A stretch of DNA of 64,000 nt from an uncultured Lachnospiraceae bacterium (GTDB taxonomy: Bacteria > Bacillota > Clostridia > Lachnospirales > Lachnospiraceae). The stretch covers positions 5,867 through 69,866 of the forward strand of contig CAKREB010000017.1 in the NCBI GenBank assembly GCA_934317005.1, given 5' to 3'. The notes under the pieces were generated by a model that made no database searches, had not been told where the DNA came from, and saw only the letters and a list, made by a program, of their open reading frames with translations. A program made the translations under genes and the position numbers. Position 1 is the first letter of the stretch, and each line of letters begins with the position of its first letter. This document shows, piece by piece, positions 1 to 8,333 of this stretch.

Positions 1-7
1 ATTCCAT

Positions 8-44
8 AAAAAAGCTATCACTTGTAGATCAAATGATAGCTTTT
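8..44 (-). terminator. Hairpin terminator of tRNA-Thr
   Basis: A 10-bp perfect stem (AAAGCTATCA pairing with TGATAGCTTT) lies just past the 3' end of the tRNA. On the minus strand it is followed by a T-run, the form of an intrinsic terminator. Confidence 0.75.
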
Positions 45-53
45 CTTTCATCA

Positions 54-126
54 AGCTGCTAACGGGATTTGAACCCGTGGCCTCCGCCTTACCAAGGCGA
101 CGCTCTACCTCCTGAGCCATAGCAGC
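54..126 (-). tRNA. tRNA-Thr (GGT anticodon)
   Basis: Read on the minus strand, a 73-nt cloverleaf is visible. The acceptor stem GCTGCTA pairs with TAGCAGC, the anticodon loop is TTGGTAA with anticodon GGT (threonine), and the T arm contains GGTTCAAATCC. CCA is not encoded. It is a stand-alone gene with its own promoter and terminator. Confidence 0.95.
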
Positions 127-137
127 AAGCACATATT

Positions 138-166
138 ATTATAGCCCAGATGAACAGATAATTCAA
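138..166 (-). promoter_or_regulatory. Promoter of tRNA-Thr
   Basis: On the minus strand TTGAAT (-35) and TATAAT (-10) are separated by exactly 17 bp. The -10 lies about 12 bp before the tRNA 5' end. Confidence 0.75.
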
Positions 167-211
167 GAGTTTTTTGAAAAATTCTTGTTTCAAAGTTGCG
201 AGAATGGGGTG

Positions 212-300
212 GGAATAGTATAATAAGATGCAAGGGTCAAAAGCAGCTAGTAATGTATGTTTACATACCAATTACTAGTTGGTGGCAAAATATCTTTTGA
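212..300. repeat. Dispersed hairpin repeat, copy A
   Basis: Left arm TATAATAAGATGCAAGGGTC and right arm (reverse complement TATTATGATGTTGGGATC) form imperfect terminal inverted repeats around an inner hairpin built on CTAGTAAT/ATTACTAG. Related copies lie at about 4133, 19246 (inverted, with an extra insert) and 38214. The left edge carries TATAAT with TTGCGA 17 bp upstream, so it may also be a promoter for the transporter gene downstream. Confidence 0.7.
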
Positions 301-389
301 TCCCAACATCATAATAAATAAGTTGGACGGGAACGAATGAGAAAGCACAGGAAAAAGGAAAATGTCAGGTTGTGCAGAAAGAGGAAAAT

Positions 390-1991
390 ATGAAAAAAAG
401 ACAAATGAAAAGCATAATCTTTATGCTGATTGGTGTCATTGCGCTTGTGGGAAGTATCAGTTTTCTGAGCGTAAGGGCAGATGCGAAAAAGGATACCGGA
501 AAAACATTTACCGTGGGATTCGATGCAGAGTTTCCACCGTATGGCTATAAGGACTCCAACGGAGAATATGTTGGATTTGACCTGGATCTGGCGCAGGAGG
601 TCTGTGACAGGAGGGGCTGGACCTTGAAAAAGCAGCCGATCGACTGGGATTCGAAGGATATGGAGTTAAACTCTAACACGATCGATTGCATCTGGAATGG
701 ATTTACGATGAATGGACGAGAGGATCTGTATACCTGGTCGGACGCTTACGTTGACAATTCACAGGTTGTTTTGGTCAACAAAGGCAGTGACATTAAGAAA
801 TTATCGGATCTTGCCGGAAAAGTTGTTGTTGTGCAGGCAGATTCTTCTGCCAAGGCAGCTTTAGTCGGGGATGATGCAACGGAAGAGAATAAGAAGTTAG
901 CAGAATCCTTCGCAGAGATGCAGGAAGTATCGGATTACAACAGTGCTGTGATGAATCTGGAATCCGGCGCCGTCGATGCGATCTGCATGGACATCGGTGT
1001 TGCAAAGTTCCAGCAGGGAAAACACGAAGATCTTACAATCTTAGATGAGACATTATCATCCGAGGGATATGGAATCGGCTTCCGCAAGGGAAATACAAAG
1101 CTTCGTGATGAAGTACAGGAAACATTGTATGAGATGGTGGATGACGGCACCTTTGCAAAGATTGCAGAGAAATATGAGGATTATAATCTGCCGGAATGTA
1201 TCTGTCTGTCAAGAGATAACCAGAAAAAGGATACGGTCAATGAAAAGGAAGATACTTCATCAGAGGTGACTTCGACAGAAACAGCGAAGCCACAGAGTAA
1301 AGATACTTCAAAAGAAACCAAAAGCGGCTTTGCCATGATTCAGGATATTATGCTTCAGTTGTTGGAAGGCTTTGGTTCAACACTTGCCATCTTCCTTTTA
1401 ACACTGCTGTTTTCACTACCGCTGGGACTTCTGATCGCATTTGGAAGAATGTCAAAGATACGTCCGATACAGTGGATCATGAAGTTTTACATATCGATCA
1501 TGCGTGGAACGCCATTGATGTTACAGCTGTTCATTGTATTTTTTGGACCATATTATGTATTTAACATCAATCTGGCATCACTCGGCAGACATTACCGTTT
1601 TATCGCCGTGATCATCGGATTTGCCCTGAACTATGCGGCATATTTCGCCGAGATTTATCGTGGTGGCATTGAAAATATCCCATCCGGTCAGAGAGAGGCT
1701 GCGAAGCTGTTAGGATACACCAGAGGCCAGACCTTCTGCAAGATCATTTTCCCACAGATGGTAAAAAGAGTCATGCCTCCGGTTACGAATGAAATCATCA
1801 CTCTGGTAAAGGATACTTCGCTTGCGTTTGTACTGGGATACACGGAAATGTTCCGACTGGCAAAGGAGATCGCAGCGAATCTGACCAATATTATGCCACT
1901 CTTTATTGCAGGTGTATTTTATTATGTATTTAACTATGTCGTAGCATATATTATGGAACGGATTGAAAAGAAACTGGACTACTTTGAATAG
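390..1991 (+). CDS. Polar amino-acid ABC transporter, substrate-binding protein fused to permease
   Basis: This protein binds an amino acid outside the cell and forms the membrane channel of an ABC importer in one chain. It has an N-terminal signal/anchor helix (about residues 8-30), a periplasmic-binding-type domain of the PF00497 family (about 40-270, with GFDAEFPPYGY near its start), a Ser/Thr/Lys-rich linker, then a HisM/GlnP-type permease with several membrane helices and the EAA loop (EAAKLLGYTRGQTF) that contacts the ATPase. The ATG at 390 has AGAGG just upstream; an in-frame GTG at 372 is less likely. The ATPase subunit is the next gene. Such fusions are known in Gram-positives. The exact substrate cannot be read from the sequence. 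Confidence 0.9.
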   Translation: MKKRQMKSIIFMLIGVIALVGSISFLSVRADAKKDTGKTFTVGFDAEFPPYGYKDSNGEYVGFDLDLAQEVCDRRGWTLKKQPIDWDSKDMELNSNTIDCIWNGFTMNGREDLYTWSDAYVDNSQVVLVNKGSDIKKLSDLAGKVVVVQADSSAKAALVGDDATEENKKLAESFAEMQEVSDYNSAVMNLESGAVDAICMDIGVAKFQQGKHEDLTILDETLSSEGYGIGFRKGNTKLRDEVQETLYEMVDDGTFAKIAEKYEDYNLPECICLSRDNQKKDTVNEKEDTSSEVTSTETAKPQSKDTSKETKSGFAMIQDIMLQLLEGFGSTLAIFLLTLLFSLPLGLLIAFGRMSKIRPIQWIMKFYISIMRGTPLMLQLFIVFFGPYYVFNINLASLGRHYRFIAVIIGFALNYAAYFAEIYRGGIENIPSGQREAAKLLGYTRGQTFCKIIFPQMVKRVMPPVTNEIITLVKDTSLAFVLGYTEMFRLAKEIAANLTNIMPLFIAGVFYYVFNYVVAYIMERIEKKLDYFE

Positions 1992-2090
1992 AAATGAAGT
2001 TCGCGTGAAACTGATTTTTAGCGGACGAATGTAGTTCACTTTGCAGACAGTATCAAAGTTTGTAGGGTGAGAAAGGAATGTAAGATTATT

Positions 2091-2816
2091 ATGGCAGGAA
2101 CACCAGTATTAAAAATGGAACATGTAAGAAAGAATTTTGATGGTCTGGAGGTATTGAAGGATATTTCCCTGACAGTAGAAGAGGGAGAGGTTGTATCAAT
2201 CTTAGGGCCTTCCGGCTCCGGCAAATCAACATTGCTGCGCTGTGCCACGCAGCTTGAGACGATGACATCCGGTGCACTCTCCTATATGGGCGAGACAAAT
2301 CCAAAGGAAATGATGAAATACTACGGATTGGTTTTTCAGAACTTTAACCTCTTTCCGCATTATTCTGTTTTGAAAAATGTGATGGATGCACCGATTTCTA
2401 CACAGAAGCGGGATCGAAAAGAAGTAGCAGAGCTTGCAAAGTCCCTGATCAAGAAACTCGGTCTGGAGGGCAAGGAAGATAATTACCCATGTCAGTTATC
2501 TGGCGGACAGCAGCAGCGTGTGGCAATCGCACGCGCGCTCGCAATGCAACCAAAGATCCTTTTCTTTGATGAGCCGACATCGGCACTGGATCCGGAGCTT
2601 ACCGCAGAGATCTTAAAGGTGCTTTTGGAGCTTGCGCAGGAAAAAATGACCATGGTCATCGTTACACATGAGATTGATTTTGCGCGCCATGTGTCTGACC
2701 GCGTTGTCTTTATAGATGGCGGTGTCATTGTAGAGGAAGGAAAACCGGAGGATGTGATCGATCATCCATCGAATGAGAGAACGCAGAATTTCCTGAAGAA
2801 ATTGCAAAGGGGCTAG
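2091..2816 (+). CDS. Polar amino-acid ABC transporter, ATP-binding protein
   Basis: This is the ATPase subunit of the GlnQ/HisP class. It shows Walker A GPSGSGKST, the Q-loop (VFQNFNLFPH), signature LSGGQQQR, Walker B ILFFDEPTSALDPE and the switch histidine in VTHE. At about 241 aa it is the usual length. ATG 2091 begins the conserved N-terminus (an in-frame GTG lies at 2067), with AGAAAGGA about 13 bp upstream. It follows the binding-protein/permease fusion by about 100 bp and very likely energises it. Its stop codon overlaps the left end of a large inverted-repeat element. Confidence 0.92.
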   Translation: MAGTPVLKMEHVRKNFDGLEVLKDISLTVEEGEVVSILGPSGSGKSTLLRCATQLETMTSGALSYMGETNPKEMMKYYGLVFQNFNLFPHYSVLKNVMDAPISTQKRDRKEVAELAKSLIKKLGLEGKEDNYPCQLSGGQQQRVAIARALAMQPKILFFDEPTSALDPELTAEILKVLLELAQEKMTMVIVTHEIDFARHVSDRVVFIDGGVIVEEGKPEDVIDHPSNERTQNFLKKLQRG

Positions 2817-2979
2817 TACAGCGAATATTAAGTAATTGGTAGTTTGACTTGCTTATTTTCCTGATAGCACTACTCCCCAAGCCTCGACGTAGCCACCGCT
2901 ACGCCTGCGTTTGTGAAGTAGCACTCTCAGAAAAATCTTCTGCGCCAAACTATCCAAAACTTAATTTTTGCTGTACTAG
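2813..2979. mobile_element. MITE-like nested inverted-repeat element
   Basis: Terminal arms beginning CTAGTACAGC and ending GCTGTACTAG are imperfect inverted repeats of about 37 bp. Inside is a second pair (GATAGCACTACT / AGTAGCACTCTC) and a third (GTAGC CACC GCTAC). The 167-bp unit codes for nothing and folds almost end to end, as expected of a miniature inverted-repeat element. No second copy was noticed in the window and no target duplication is clear. Confidence 0.6.
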
Positions 2980-3074
2980 TACAACGAAGGATTAATAATT
3001 GATATGGCCAATATATTAAAGATTTGATTTTTAGACGGCAAATTTGTGAGTTGAGAGAGGAATATAGGATTATC

Positions 3075-3344
3075 GTGAAGTTGATTATCATAGGATATCT
3101 GGTTTTCATGAATCTGTTTGGCTTTTGCCTGATGGGGATGGATAAATCAAAGGCAAGGCGGGGGGCATGGAGGATTCCGGAAAAAACTTTGTTTGGTGCT
3201 GCGTTTTTCGGTGGAAGCATAGGAAGCATTCTGGGAATGCAGATGTTTCGCCATAAGACAAAGCACTGGTATTTTGTAATAGGGATGCCAGCCATTCTCC
3301 TGTTACATATTTTACTGGCAGTCGGGTATTATTTATATTGGTAA
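3075..3344 (+). CDS. DUF1294 small membrane protein
   Basis: A protein of about 89 aa with three hydrophobic segments and the DUF1294 hallmarks: MGMDKSKARRGAWRIPE, then GGSIGSILGMQMFRHKTKH. The function of this family is unknown. The GTG at 3075 follows AGAGAGG and a leader resembling that of the ATPase at 2091; a longer in-frame ATG start at 3024 gives 106 aa. It begins a run of small unrelated genes on the same strand. Confidence 0.82.
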   Translation: MKLIIIGYLVFMNLFGFCLMGMDKSKARRGAWRIPEKTLFGAAFFGGSIGSILGMQMFRHKTKHWYFVIGMPAILLLHILLAVGYYLYW

Positions 3345-3368
3345 GAGCAGACGCGGAGGCAGAGACAA

Positions 3369-3770
3369 ATGAAAAAAGCAGAGAGCAGTGTTGTATTTGG
3401 CAGCAGTGTCGATAAGGTATGGGGAAAAGTCACAGATCATCAGGAGATTTCCTGGCGCAGTGATCTGTCGGACTGCAAGGCAGATAAGGGCGGTTTTACA
3501 GAATATTCGTTGAATGGTATTGCCACAAGGTTTACCGTGACAATGTGTATTCCGCACCAGCGGTATGAGATGGATCTGGAAAATAGAAATCTGTCCGGGC
3601 ATTGGATCGGTGTATTTCAAATGGAAAACGGGCGTGTCCGTGCCACCTTTACGGAAGAAATCACATTGAAAACAAAAAATCCATTTTTTCGTCTGTTTGC
3701 CGGCTCGTATCTGAAAAAGCAGCAGAAGCGTTATTTCCGCGATCTGAAAAAAGCATTGGGAGAGGAATAG
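3369..3770 (+). CDS. SRPBCC-family protein (START-like fold)
   Basis: A protein of 133 aa whose N-terminal pattern (SSVVFGSSVDKVWGKVTD), central W-rich strand and long C-terminal helix (SYLKKQQKRYFRDLKKAL) match polyketide-cyclase/SRPBCC proteins, which bind small hydrophobic ligands. There is no signal peptide, so it should be cytosolic. It starts 24 bp after the DUF1294 gene and is probably co-transcribed with it. The ligand is unknown. The family call rests on overall pattern rather than a diagnostic motif. Confidence 0.65.
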   Translation: MKKAESSVVFGSSVDKVWGKVTDHQEISWRSDLSDCKADKGGFTEYSLNGIATRFTVTMCIPHQRYEMDLENRNLSGHWIGVFQMENGRVRATFTEEITLKTKNPFFRLFAGSYLKKQQKRYFRDLKKALGEE

Positions 3771-3816
3771 AAGGAAAGTCTGTTTTTGAACGCACCAGAG
3801 GCAGACAGGGCAGGCT

Positions 3817-3832
3817 GTGCGTAGAAATGAGG
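3817..3832 (+). promoter_or_regulatory. Conserved leader motif, copy 1
   Basis: GTGCGTAGAAATGAGG, one of five near-identical 5' leader motifs in this window. The AGAAATGAGG part is an extended Shine-Dalgarno match with one mismatch. It sits 5 bp before the ATG of the DUF1858 gene. Confidence 0.65.
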
Positions 3833-3837
3833 TAACA

Positions 3838-4035
3838 ATGGTTGTAACAAAATATTCTTTGATCGGGGCTATTTTGCAGTATTATCCATCGGCAGAGCAG
3901 TGCTTTAACGAGATGGGAATGCACTGTGTGTCCTGTCATATGTCGCCGAGAGAAACTTTGGAACAGGCGTGCCAGACACATCAGTGTGATGTCGAGGAAC
4001 TGATCGCAAAGTTAGATAAGCATATCAACGGTTAG
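3838..4035 (+). CDS. DUF1858 domain protein
   Basis: A 65-aa protein matching the DUF1858 (hybrid-cluster-associated disulfide) family, with the motif GMHCVSCHMSPRETLEQAC and a helical C-terminus. The CxxC pair suggests redox or metal binding. The ATG at 3838 is placed by the leader motif. The family is often a stand-alone small protein in anaerobes; its function is not established. Confidence 0.8.
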   Translation: MVVTKYSLIGAILQYYPSAEQCFNEMGMHCVSCHMSPRETLEQACQTHQCDVEELIAKLDKHING

Positions 4036-4132
4036 AATAATGAAAATGAAATTTTTGCTATTGACTCAAAATGCGGTTTCGGGAGTGCGCGTCAAAAACG
4101 TAGCTGCTTGCAGGCTTGCTATGAAGTCCGCT

Positions 4133-4243
4133 GATATAGTATAATGCTGCAAGGGCTAAAAAGCGGATGGCAATGCAGTAATCGCTGACATTCATCGGAG
4201 GCAAATGCCGTTTGAGTCCGATCGTATCATAATCGTAACAGCA
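4133..4243. repeat. Dispersed hairpin repeat, copy C (diverged)
   Basis: The left edge TATAATGCTGCAAGGGCTAA and right edge ATCGTATCATAATC correspond to the outer arms of the repeat at 212-300, with a different, weakly paired interior. It fills most of the gap before the tautomerase gene and may supply its promoter, since TATAAT lies at its left edge. Confidence 0.5.
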
Positions 4244-4260
4244 CAGAAAAGAGGTTTAAT

Positions 4261-4605
4261 ATGCCATTTATTAATTCAAAAGTTAGTGTAGCAATGACAC
4301 CAGAGAAAAAGGAAACCGTTAAGAGTAAATTAGGACAGGCAATCTCATTGATTCCTGGAAAGTCAGAGCAGTGGCTTATGGTCGGCTTTGAAGATTCCTA
4401 TGATCTTTATTTTCAGGGAAATCAGGATGCGCCGACAGCATTTGTCGAGGTAAAGGTATATGGTGGTGCAACACCGGAAGTATTTTCAAAGATGACAGGT
4501 GCCATCTGCGATATTTATCAGGAGGAGCTTGGCATTCCGGAAAATCGTATTTATGTAAAATATGAAGAGGTTGCAAACTGGGGCTGGAACGGCTCTAATT
4601 TTTAA
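4261..4605 (+). CDS. MIF-like phenylpyruvate tautomerase
   Basis: A 114-aa member of the macrophage migration inhibitory factor family. The protein starts Met-Pro, so Pro is exposed after Met removal and would be the catalytic base. Other family features are KSEQWLMVGFED, the central FVEVKVYG strand and the C-terminal NWGWNGSNF. The expected activity is keto-enol tautomerisation; the physiological substrate is unknown. It is monocistronic, with dispersed repeat copy C upstream. Confidence 0.88.
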   Translation: MPFINSKVSVAMTPEKKETVKSKLGQAISLIPGKSEQWLMVGFEDSYDLYFQGNQDAPTAFVEVKVYGGATPEVFSKMTGAICDIYQEELGIPENRIYVKYEEVANWGWNGSNF

Positions 4606-4662
4606 AACAGTTAATTTGGTGCCTGCAGTCTGGCAGGCTTTTGAAAAGGCATGGTGGTCAGA

Positions 4663-6333
4663 ATGAAACAGCTACAATCACAGATACGTGCGATCGATCA
4701 CAAAGGATATCCCGCCTATAAAGGCTTGCGCGGCAGCTATCGCTTCGGACAATACGAGCTTGGGATCGATCATGTACAGGGCGATCCTTTTGCAGCACCG
4801 TCCTGTTTACATGTCCGTGTTTTGGGACAGAATGCAAAACTGCCCAAAGAATATTATGAACAGAAATATCGTAAAATAGCATTGGAAGACTTTTTACTGC
4901 GTGGTTTTGCCAGAGCAGTAGACAAGATTAGTTTTCAGGCAAAGGGTTCCGGGAAAAGCGGATTGATCGCAGTCAGTCATCCGGGGCAGGAGATTTTGGA
5001 ACGCACCGCCTGTCAGATAGACAGCCGGAACGGAGATGTGTATTTCCGATTCCATGTCGGCTTTCCTGCCAGAGGGCGGACGATCGATGCGAGAGAATTA
5101 GAAAAAATATTATTTCAGTTGCTGCCACCTGTCGTGGAACGAACCGGCATCTGGCAAAATCTGGATCAGAAGGCGCTGCAACAGGCAATCGAGCTTGCGG
5201 ATGACCAGATTGCCATACGGCAGCAGATGAAGGAGCTTGGACTGGTAGCATTTATCGCGAATGGTGCGGTATTGCCACGGGAAAGTGGTGTGTCAGAGAA
5301 GCCAATGAAACAGGCAATTGCCTTTTCTTCGCCGGAGTCTATGGAGGTGGTATTGCAGCTTCCACATAAAGGACTTTGCGATGGCATGGGAATCCCAAAG
5401 GGTGTGACACTGATCGTCGGTGGCGGCTATCATGGCAAATCGACCTTATTAAAAACATTGGAAAAGGCAGTGTATCCGCACATTGCCGGAGATGGCAGGG
5501 AATATGTCGCAACGGATATCAGTGCCATGAAGATCCGGGCGGAGGATGGAAGAAGCGTCAGCAAGGAAGACATCAGTTATTTTATCCGCAATCTGCCCAA
5601 TGGAAAGGATACAGAAAAGTTTTCGACACTGGATGCCAGTGGCTCGACTTCCCAGGCGGCAAATACGCTGGAAGCGATCGAAGCCGGCAGCAGTCTTTTA
5701 CTGATCGATGAAGACACCAGTGCTACCAACTTCATGATCCGTGATGAGCTGATGGAACAGGTGATCGCAGCAGATCATGAGCCGATCGTGCCATTTATCA
5801 AGCGGGTGGGACAGCTGTATCAGGAAAAAGATATCTCTACGATTCTGGTTGCAGGAAGCTGTGGAGCATTTTTCCATGTAGCAGACCAGGTGATCCAGAT
5901 GGATCGTTATCTTCCGAAAGAGATCACAAAGGAAGCCAAAAAGGCGGCGAGAGCATATCCACTCAAAATGAAGCTGTCACAGGATCACATGGAAGAACAA
6001 AGACAGCGTAGGATCTATCTGCCAAAGGCAGAGGACAGAAGTAAGATCAAGGTAATGGGAACGGATGGTTTCCTATGGAATAAGAAGCAGGTAGATCTGC
6101 GCTATCTTGAGCAGATCACGGATAGTGAGCAGATGCTTGCGATTGCTAAAATATTAGAATGGATCTGCAGGAAATATGGTGGCAGAAATGTAGAAATGCA
6201 GGAAGTGCTTGCGGAAGTCACAACGCAGCTGGAACAGAATGGACTTTCCTTTGTGGCTGGCAGTGTCGTACCGGATATGGCAATGCCGCGCCGATTAGAA
6301 ATTGCCGGCTGTATCAACCGTTTTCTACGGTAA
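4663..6333 (+). CDS. PF09818-family predicted ATPase (ABC class)
   Basis: A cytosolic protein of about 556 aa of the COG3044/PF09818 family. It opens with the family N-terminus (IDHKGYPAYKGLRGSY), has the characteristic Walker A GGGYHGKST and Walker B SLLLIDEDTSATNFM, and a C-terminal region unique to the family. There are no membrane helices. It resembles ABC ATPases but is not known to serve a transporter; a nucleic-acid role has been suggested but not established. The ATG at 4663 gives the conserved start; an in-frame ATG at 4651 adds four residues. Confidence 0.85.
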   Translation: MKQLQSQIRAIDHKGYPAYKGLRGSYRFGQYELGIDHVQGDPFAAPSCLHVRVLGQNAKLPKEYYEQKYRKIALEDFLLRGFARAVDKISFQAKGSGKSGLIAVSHPGQEILERTACQIDSRNGDVYFRFHVGFPARGRTIDARELEKILFQLLPPVVERTGIWQNLDQKALQQAIELADDQIAIRQQMKELGLVAFIANGAVLPRESGVSEKPMKQAIAFSSPESMEVVLQLPHKGLCDGMGIPKGVTLIVGGGYHGKSTLLKTLEKAVYPHIAGDGREYVATDISAMKIRAEDGRSVSKEDISYFIRNLPNGKDTEKFSTLDASGSTSQAANTLEAIEAGSSLLLIDEDTSATNFMIRDELMEQVIAADHEPIVPFIKRVGQLYQEKDISTILVAGSCGAFFHVADQVIQMDRYLPKEITKEAKKAARAYPLKMKLSQDHMEEQRQRRIYLPKAEDRSKIKVMGTDGFLWNKKQVDLRYLEQITDSEQMLAIAKILEWICRKYGGRNVEMQEVLAEVTTQLEQNGLSFVAGSVVPDMAMPRRLEIAGCINRFLR

Positions 6334-6451
6334 AAGAGGAAACACCCTGCGGTCATAGCTGCCGGTCAGACAGGAAAGGTGTCCGGGCAGTCTGCAGGAA
6401 TATAAGAATAGATGGGGAGTGTGGGGAGACAACAAAAGATGGAGGACTGAT

Positions 6452-8188
6452 ATGAAGAGAAAAATAGTTGCAGCCTTGTTAGCTGTATTATGTAGTGTTT
6501 CGGTGTTATGCACCAGTGTGGTGGCGGGAACGCCGAGTATACATGAAAATGAACTGGAAAAGTATATTTTAACGGAAATGTCAGATGCCAATATTCTTGG
6601 TCTGGGAATTTCAGTGGTCAGTGCAGAGAAGGAGCTATACTGTGCTGCATACGGAACGGTAGCAGATACCGGGGCAGACTTCGTACTGGGGCCTGCGTCA
6701 AAATCCTTCACGGCAGCAGCGATCATGCAGCTTTCCGAAAATGGAGATCTGTCTTTGGAGGACACGGTTTCGGAGCATTTGTCGGGCTATGATGCAGTGG
6801 CAGATGTGACGATCGAAGAACTGCTGAACCAGACAAGCGGCATTGCACGAACCGAGCAGATGTCAGATATTCAGGCGAAGGGAACAAGAGGAAAATTTGA
6901 GGATGCCAATGCAAACTATAATCTGCTCGGAGAAATTATAGAGTCTGTTTCCGGCATGACATACGAGGAATATCTGTCAGACAATATTTTAGATGCCAAT
7001 GAAATGACATCGACGTATTCGATGCGTACCGAGGCGGATATGAGTGAAGACCTGTCTAACGGATATCAGACCTACTTTGGATTTCCGAGTCCGGTGAAAT
7101 ATTCTTATGACAGTAAGGATGACTGGATGCAGGTGCCGTCCGGTTATATGATTTCAGATGCAAAGGATATGGGAAAATATCTTCAGATGTATCTGAAAAA
7201 CGGCGGGGATGTTTTGTCAGACCAGAGCATTGACCGTATGCTGCATGGCGAGACTGCGACAACCAAAAAGGACAGGATCTCATTGGCACTCTTTAGCGGC
7301 ACAGCAACCTATGGCATGGGCTGGGCAGAGAAGGAAGTCAATGGACAAAAGATTTTATATACCGGTGGAAACACGGAGAGCTTTAGTTCGATGATGGTAC
7401 TCTTGCCGGAGCAGGATATGGGAATTGTCATGCTGTTTAATTCTGCTGATCCATTGGTTGGCCAGAAGCTGATGAAAACATTGGAGGAAGGCATTGTTTC
7501 TATAGAAATGGGACAGTCGGCAAAGAAGATCGACAGCAATGCTTATATGCTGCAGCATGGCGTGATCGATGTGGTCATGCTTCTGCTTGTTATCTTTGCA
7601 TGGATTCCAATCTTTATGATGGGAACCTGGAGTAAGCACCGCAAAAAGAAACTGTTTTTTGTACCGGGAATGGTAATAGATGTTGTGCTCCATGTGATAC
7701 TTCCTACGGCACTTGTCGTAATTTTGCCAAATGTGGTGTCCGTATTTCTGGTCAAGCGTTTTACACCGGATGTCTACTATGCAGCAATCGCAGTGATCGC
7801 CTCTCTTTATCTGGGAGCAGTTGTGAAGCTTCTGACAGGAATTGCGATTGCTCTGAAGGGTAAGAAAAAAGACGAGAGTGAGGATGCGCAGGAAGAGGAT
7901 GTTCGCGAAACGGAAGCAGAACAGCAGACAGAAGCTTCCACAGAGGATGAGAAGACGGACAGCACAGAGGAAGCCGGCGGCGAAAAGAAATCTGCTGATC
8001 CGTCCGGGGAAGAGAGTAAGGAAGCAGATGCAGATCCTTCCGAAAAGGAGACACAGACGGAGGAAGAAAGTAAGGATAAAGAGGATAAGACAGAAGCGGA
8101 ATCTGCTAAGGAAGAAGATCAGGCGGAGAAAGCAGAGGAGAAGAAGGAAGAAGAGAAGAGTACAGAAAAAGAAGTAAAGCAGAGTTAA
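6452..8188 (+). CDS. Class-C beta-lactamase-like (S12) membrane protein, probably catalytically dead
   Basis: Signal peptide (residues 1-25), an S12/PF00144 serine-hydrolase domain (about 30-345), three membrane helices (about 370-460) and a 110-residue cytoplasmic tail made mostly of Glu, Lys, Asp and Ser. The domain aligns well around the active site, but SxxK reads P81-A-S-K84, so the nucleophilic serine is proline. YxN aligns with D151-A-N153, and the last motif is Y303-T-G rather than H/K-x-G. I infer a binding or structural role instead of hydrolysis. The ATG at 6452 follows ATGGAGG and begins the signal peptide. Confidence 0.82.
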   Translation: MKRKIVAALLAVLCSVSVLCTSVVAGTPSIHENELEKYILTEMSDANILGLGISVVSAEKELYCAAYGTVADTGADFVLGPASKSFTAAAIMQLSENGDLSLEDTVSEHLSGYDAVADVTIEELLNQTSGIARTEQMSDIQAKGTRGKFEDANANYNLLGEIIESVSGMTYEEYLSDNILDANEMTSTYSMRTEADMSEDLSNGYQTYFGFPSPVKYSYDSKDDWMQVPSGYMISDAKDMGKYLQMYLKNGGDVLSDQSIDRMLHGETATTKKDRISLALFSGTATYGMGWAEKEVNGQKILYTGGNTESFSSMMVLLPEQDMGIVMLFNSADPLVGQKLMKTLEEGIVSIEMGQSAKKIDSNAYMLQHGVIDVVMLLLVIFAWIPIFMMGTWSKHRKKKLFFVPGMVIDVVLHVILPTALVVILPNVVSVFLVKRFTPDVYYAAIAVIASLYLGAVVKLLTGIAIALKGKKKDESEDAQEEDVRETEAEQQTEASTEDEKTDSTEEAGGEKKSADPSGEESKEADADPSEKETQTEEESKDKEDKTEAESAKEEDQAEKAEEKKEEEKSTEKEVKQS

Positions 8189-8208
8189 TTATTTAATGGT
8201 GGGTTAAA

Positions 8209-8260
8209 CACAAAAGGCTCCCTTGCGGCAGTAATGCTGTGGCGTGAGGGAGCCTTTTGC
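8209..8260 (+). terminator. Intrinsic terminator after the S12 gene
   Basis: AAAAGGCTCCCT pairs with AGGGAGCCTTTT across a 24-nt loop. The stem is symmetric, so it may also stop the agr-like operon arriving from the other strand. Confidence 0.8.
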
Positions 8261-8333
8261 TGTTGGAATATAGGTAGTAGTACATAGGGGTAAAACGTTG
8301 ATCATATTCTTTTTGTTATGCATTACTAAAAGA

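Noticed and set aside
3838..4035. DUF1858 protein as a ferredoxin or selenoprotein
   Set aside because: Only one CxxC pair and a normal stop codon; the sequence matches DUF1858.
7878..8177. Arg/Lys-rich plus-strand frame of 99 aa
   Set aside because: It is the alternative frame of the Glu/Lys-rich tail of the S12-like protein and has no own ribosome site.
8212..8330. Short minus-strand frame after agrB (MHNKKNMINVLPLC...) as an AgrD peptide
   Set aside because: No ribosome site, no acidic tail, and the frame runs through the terminator stem of the convergent gene.
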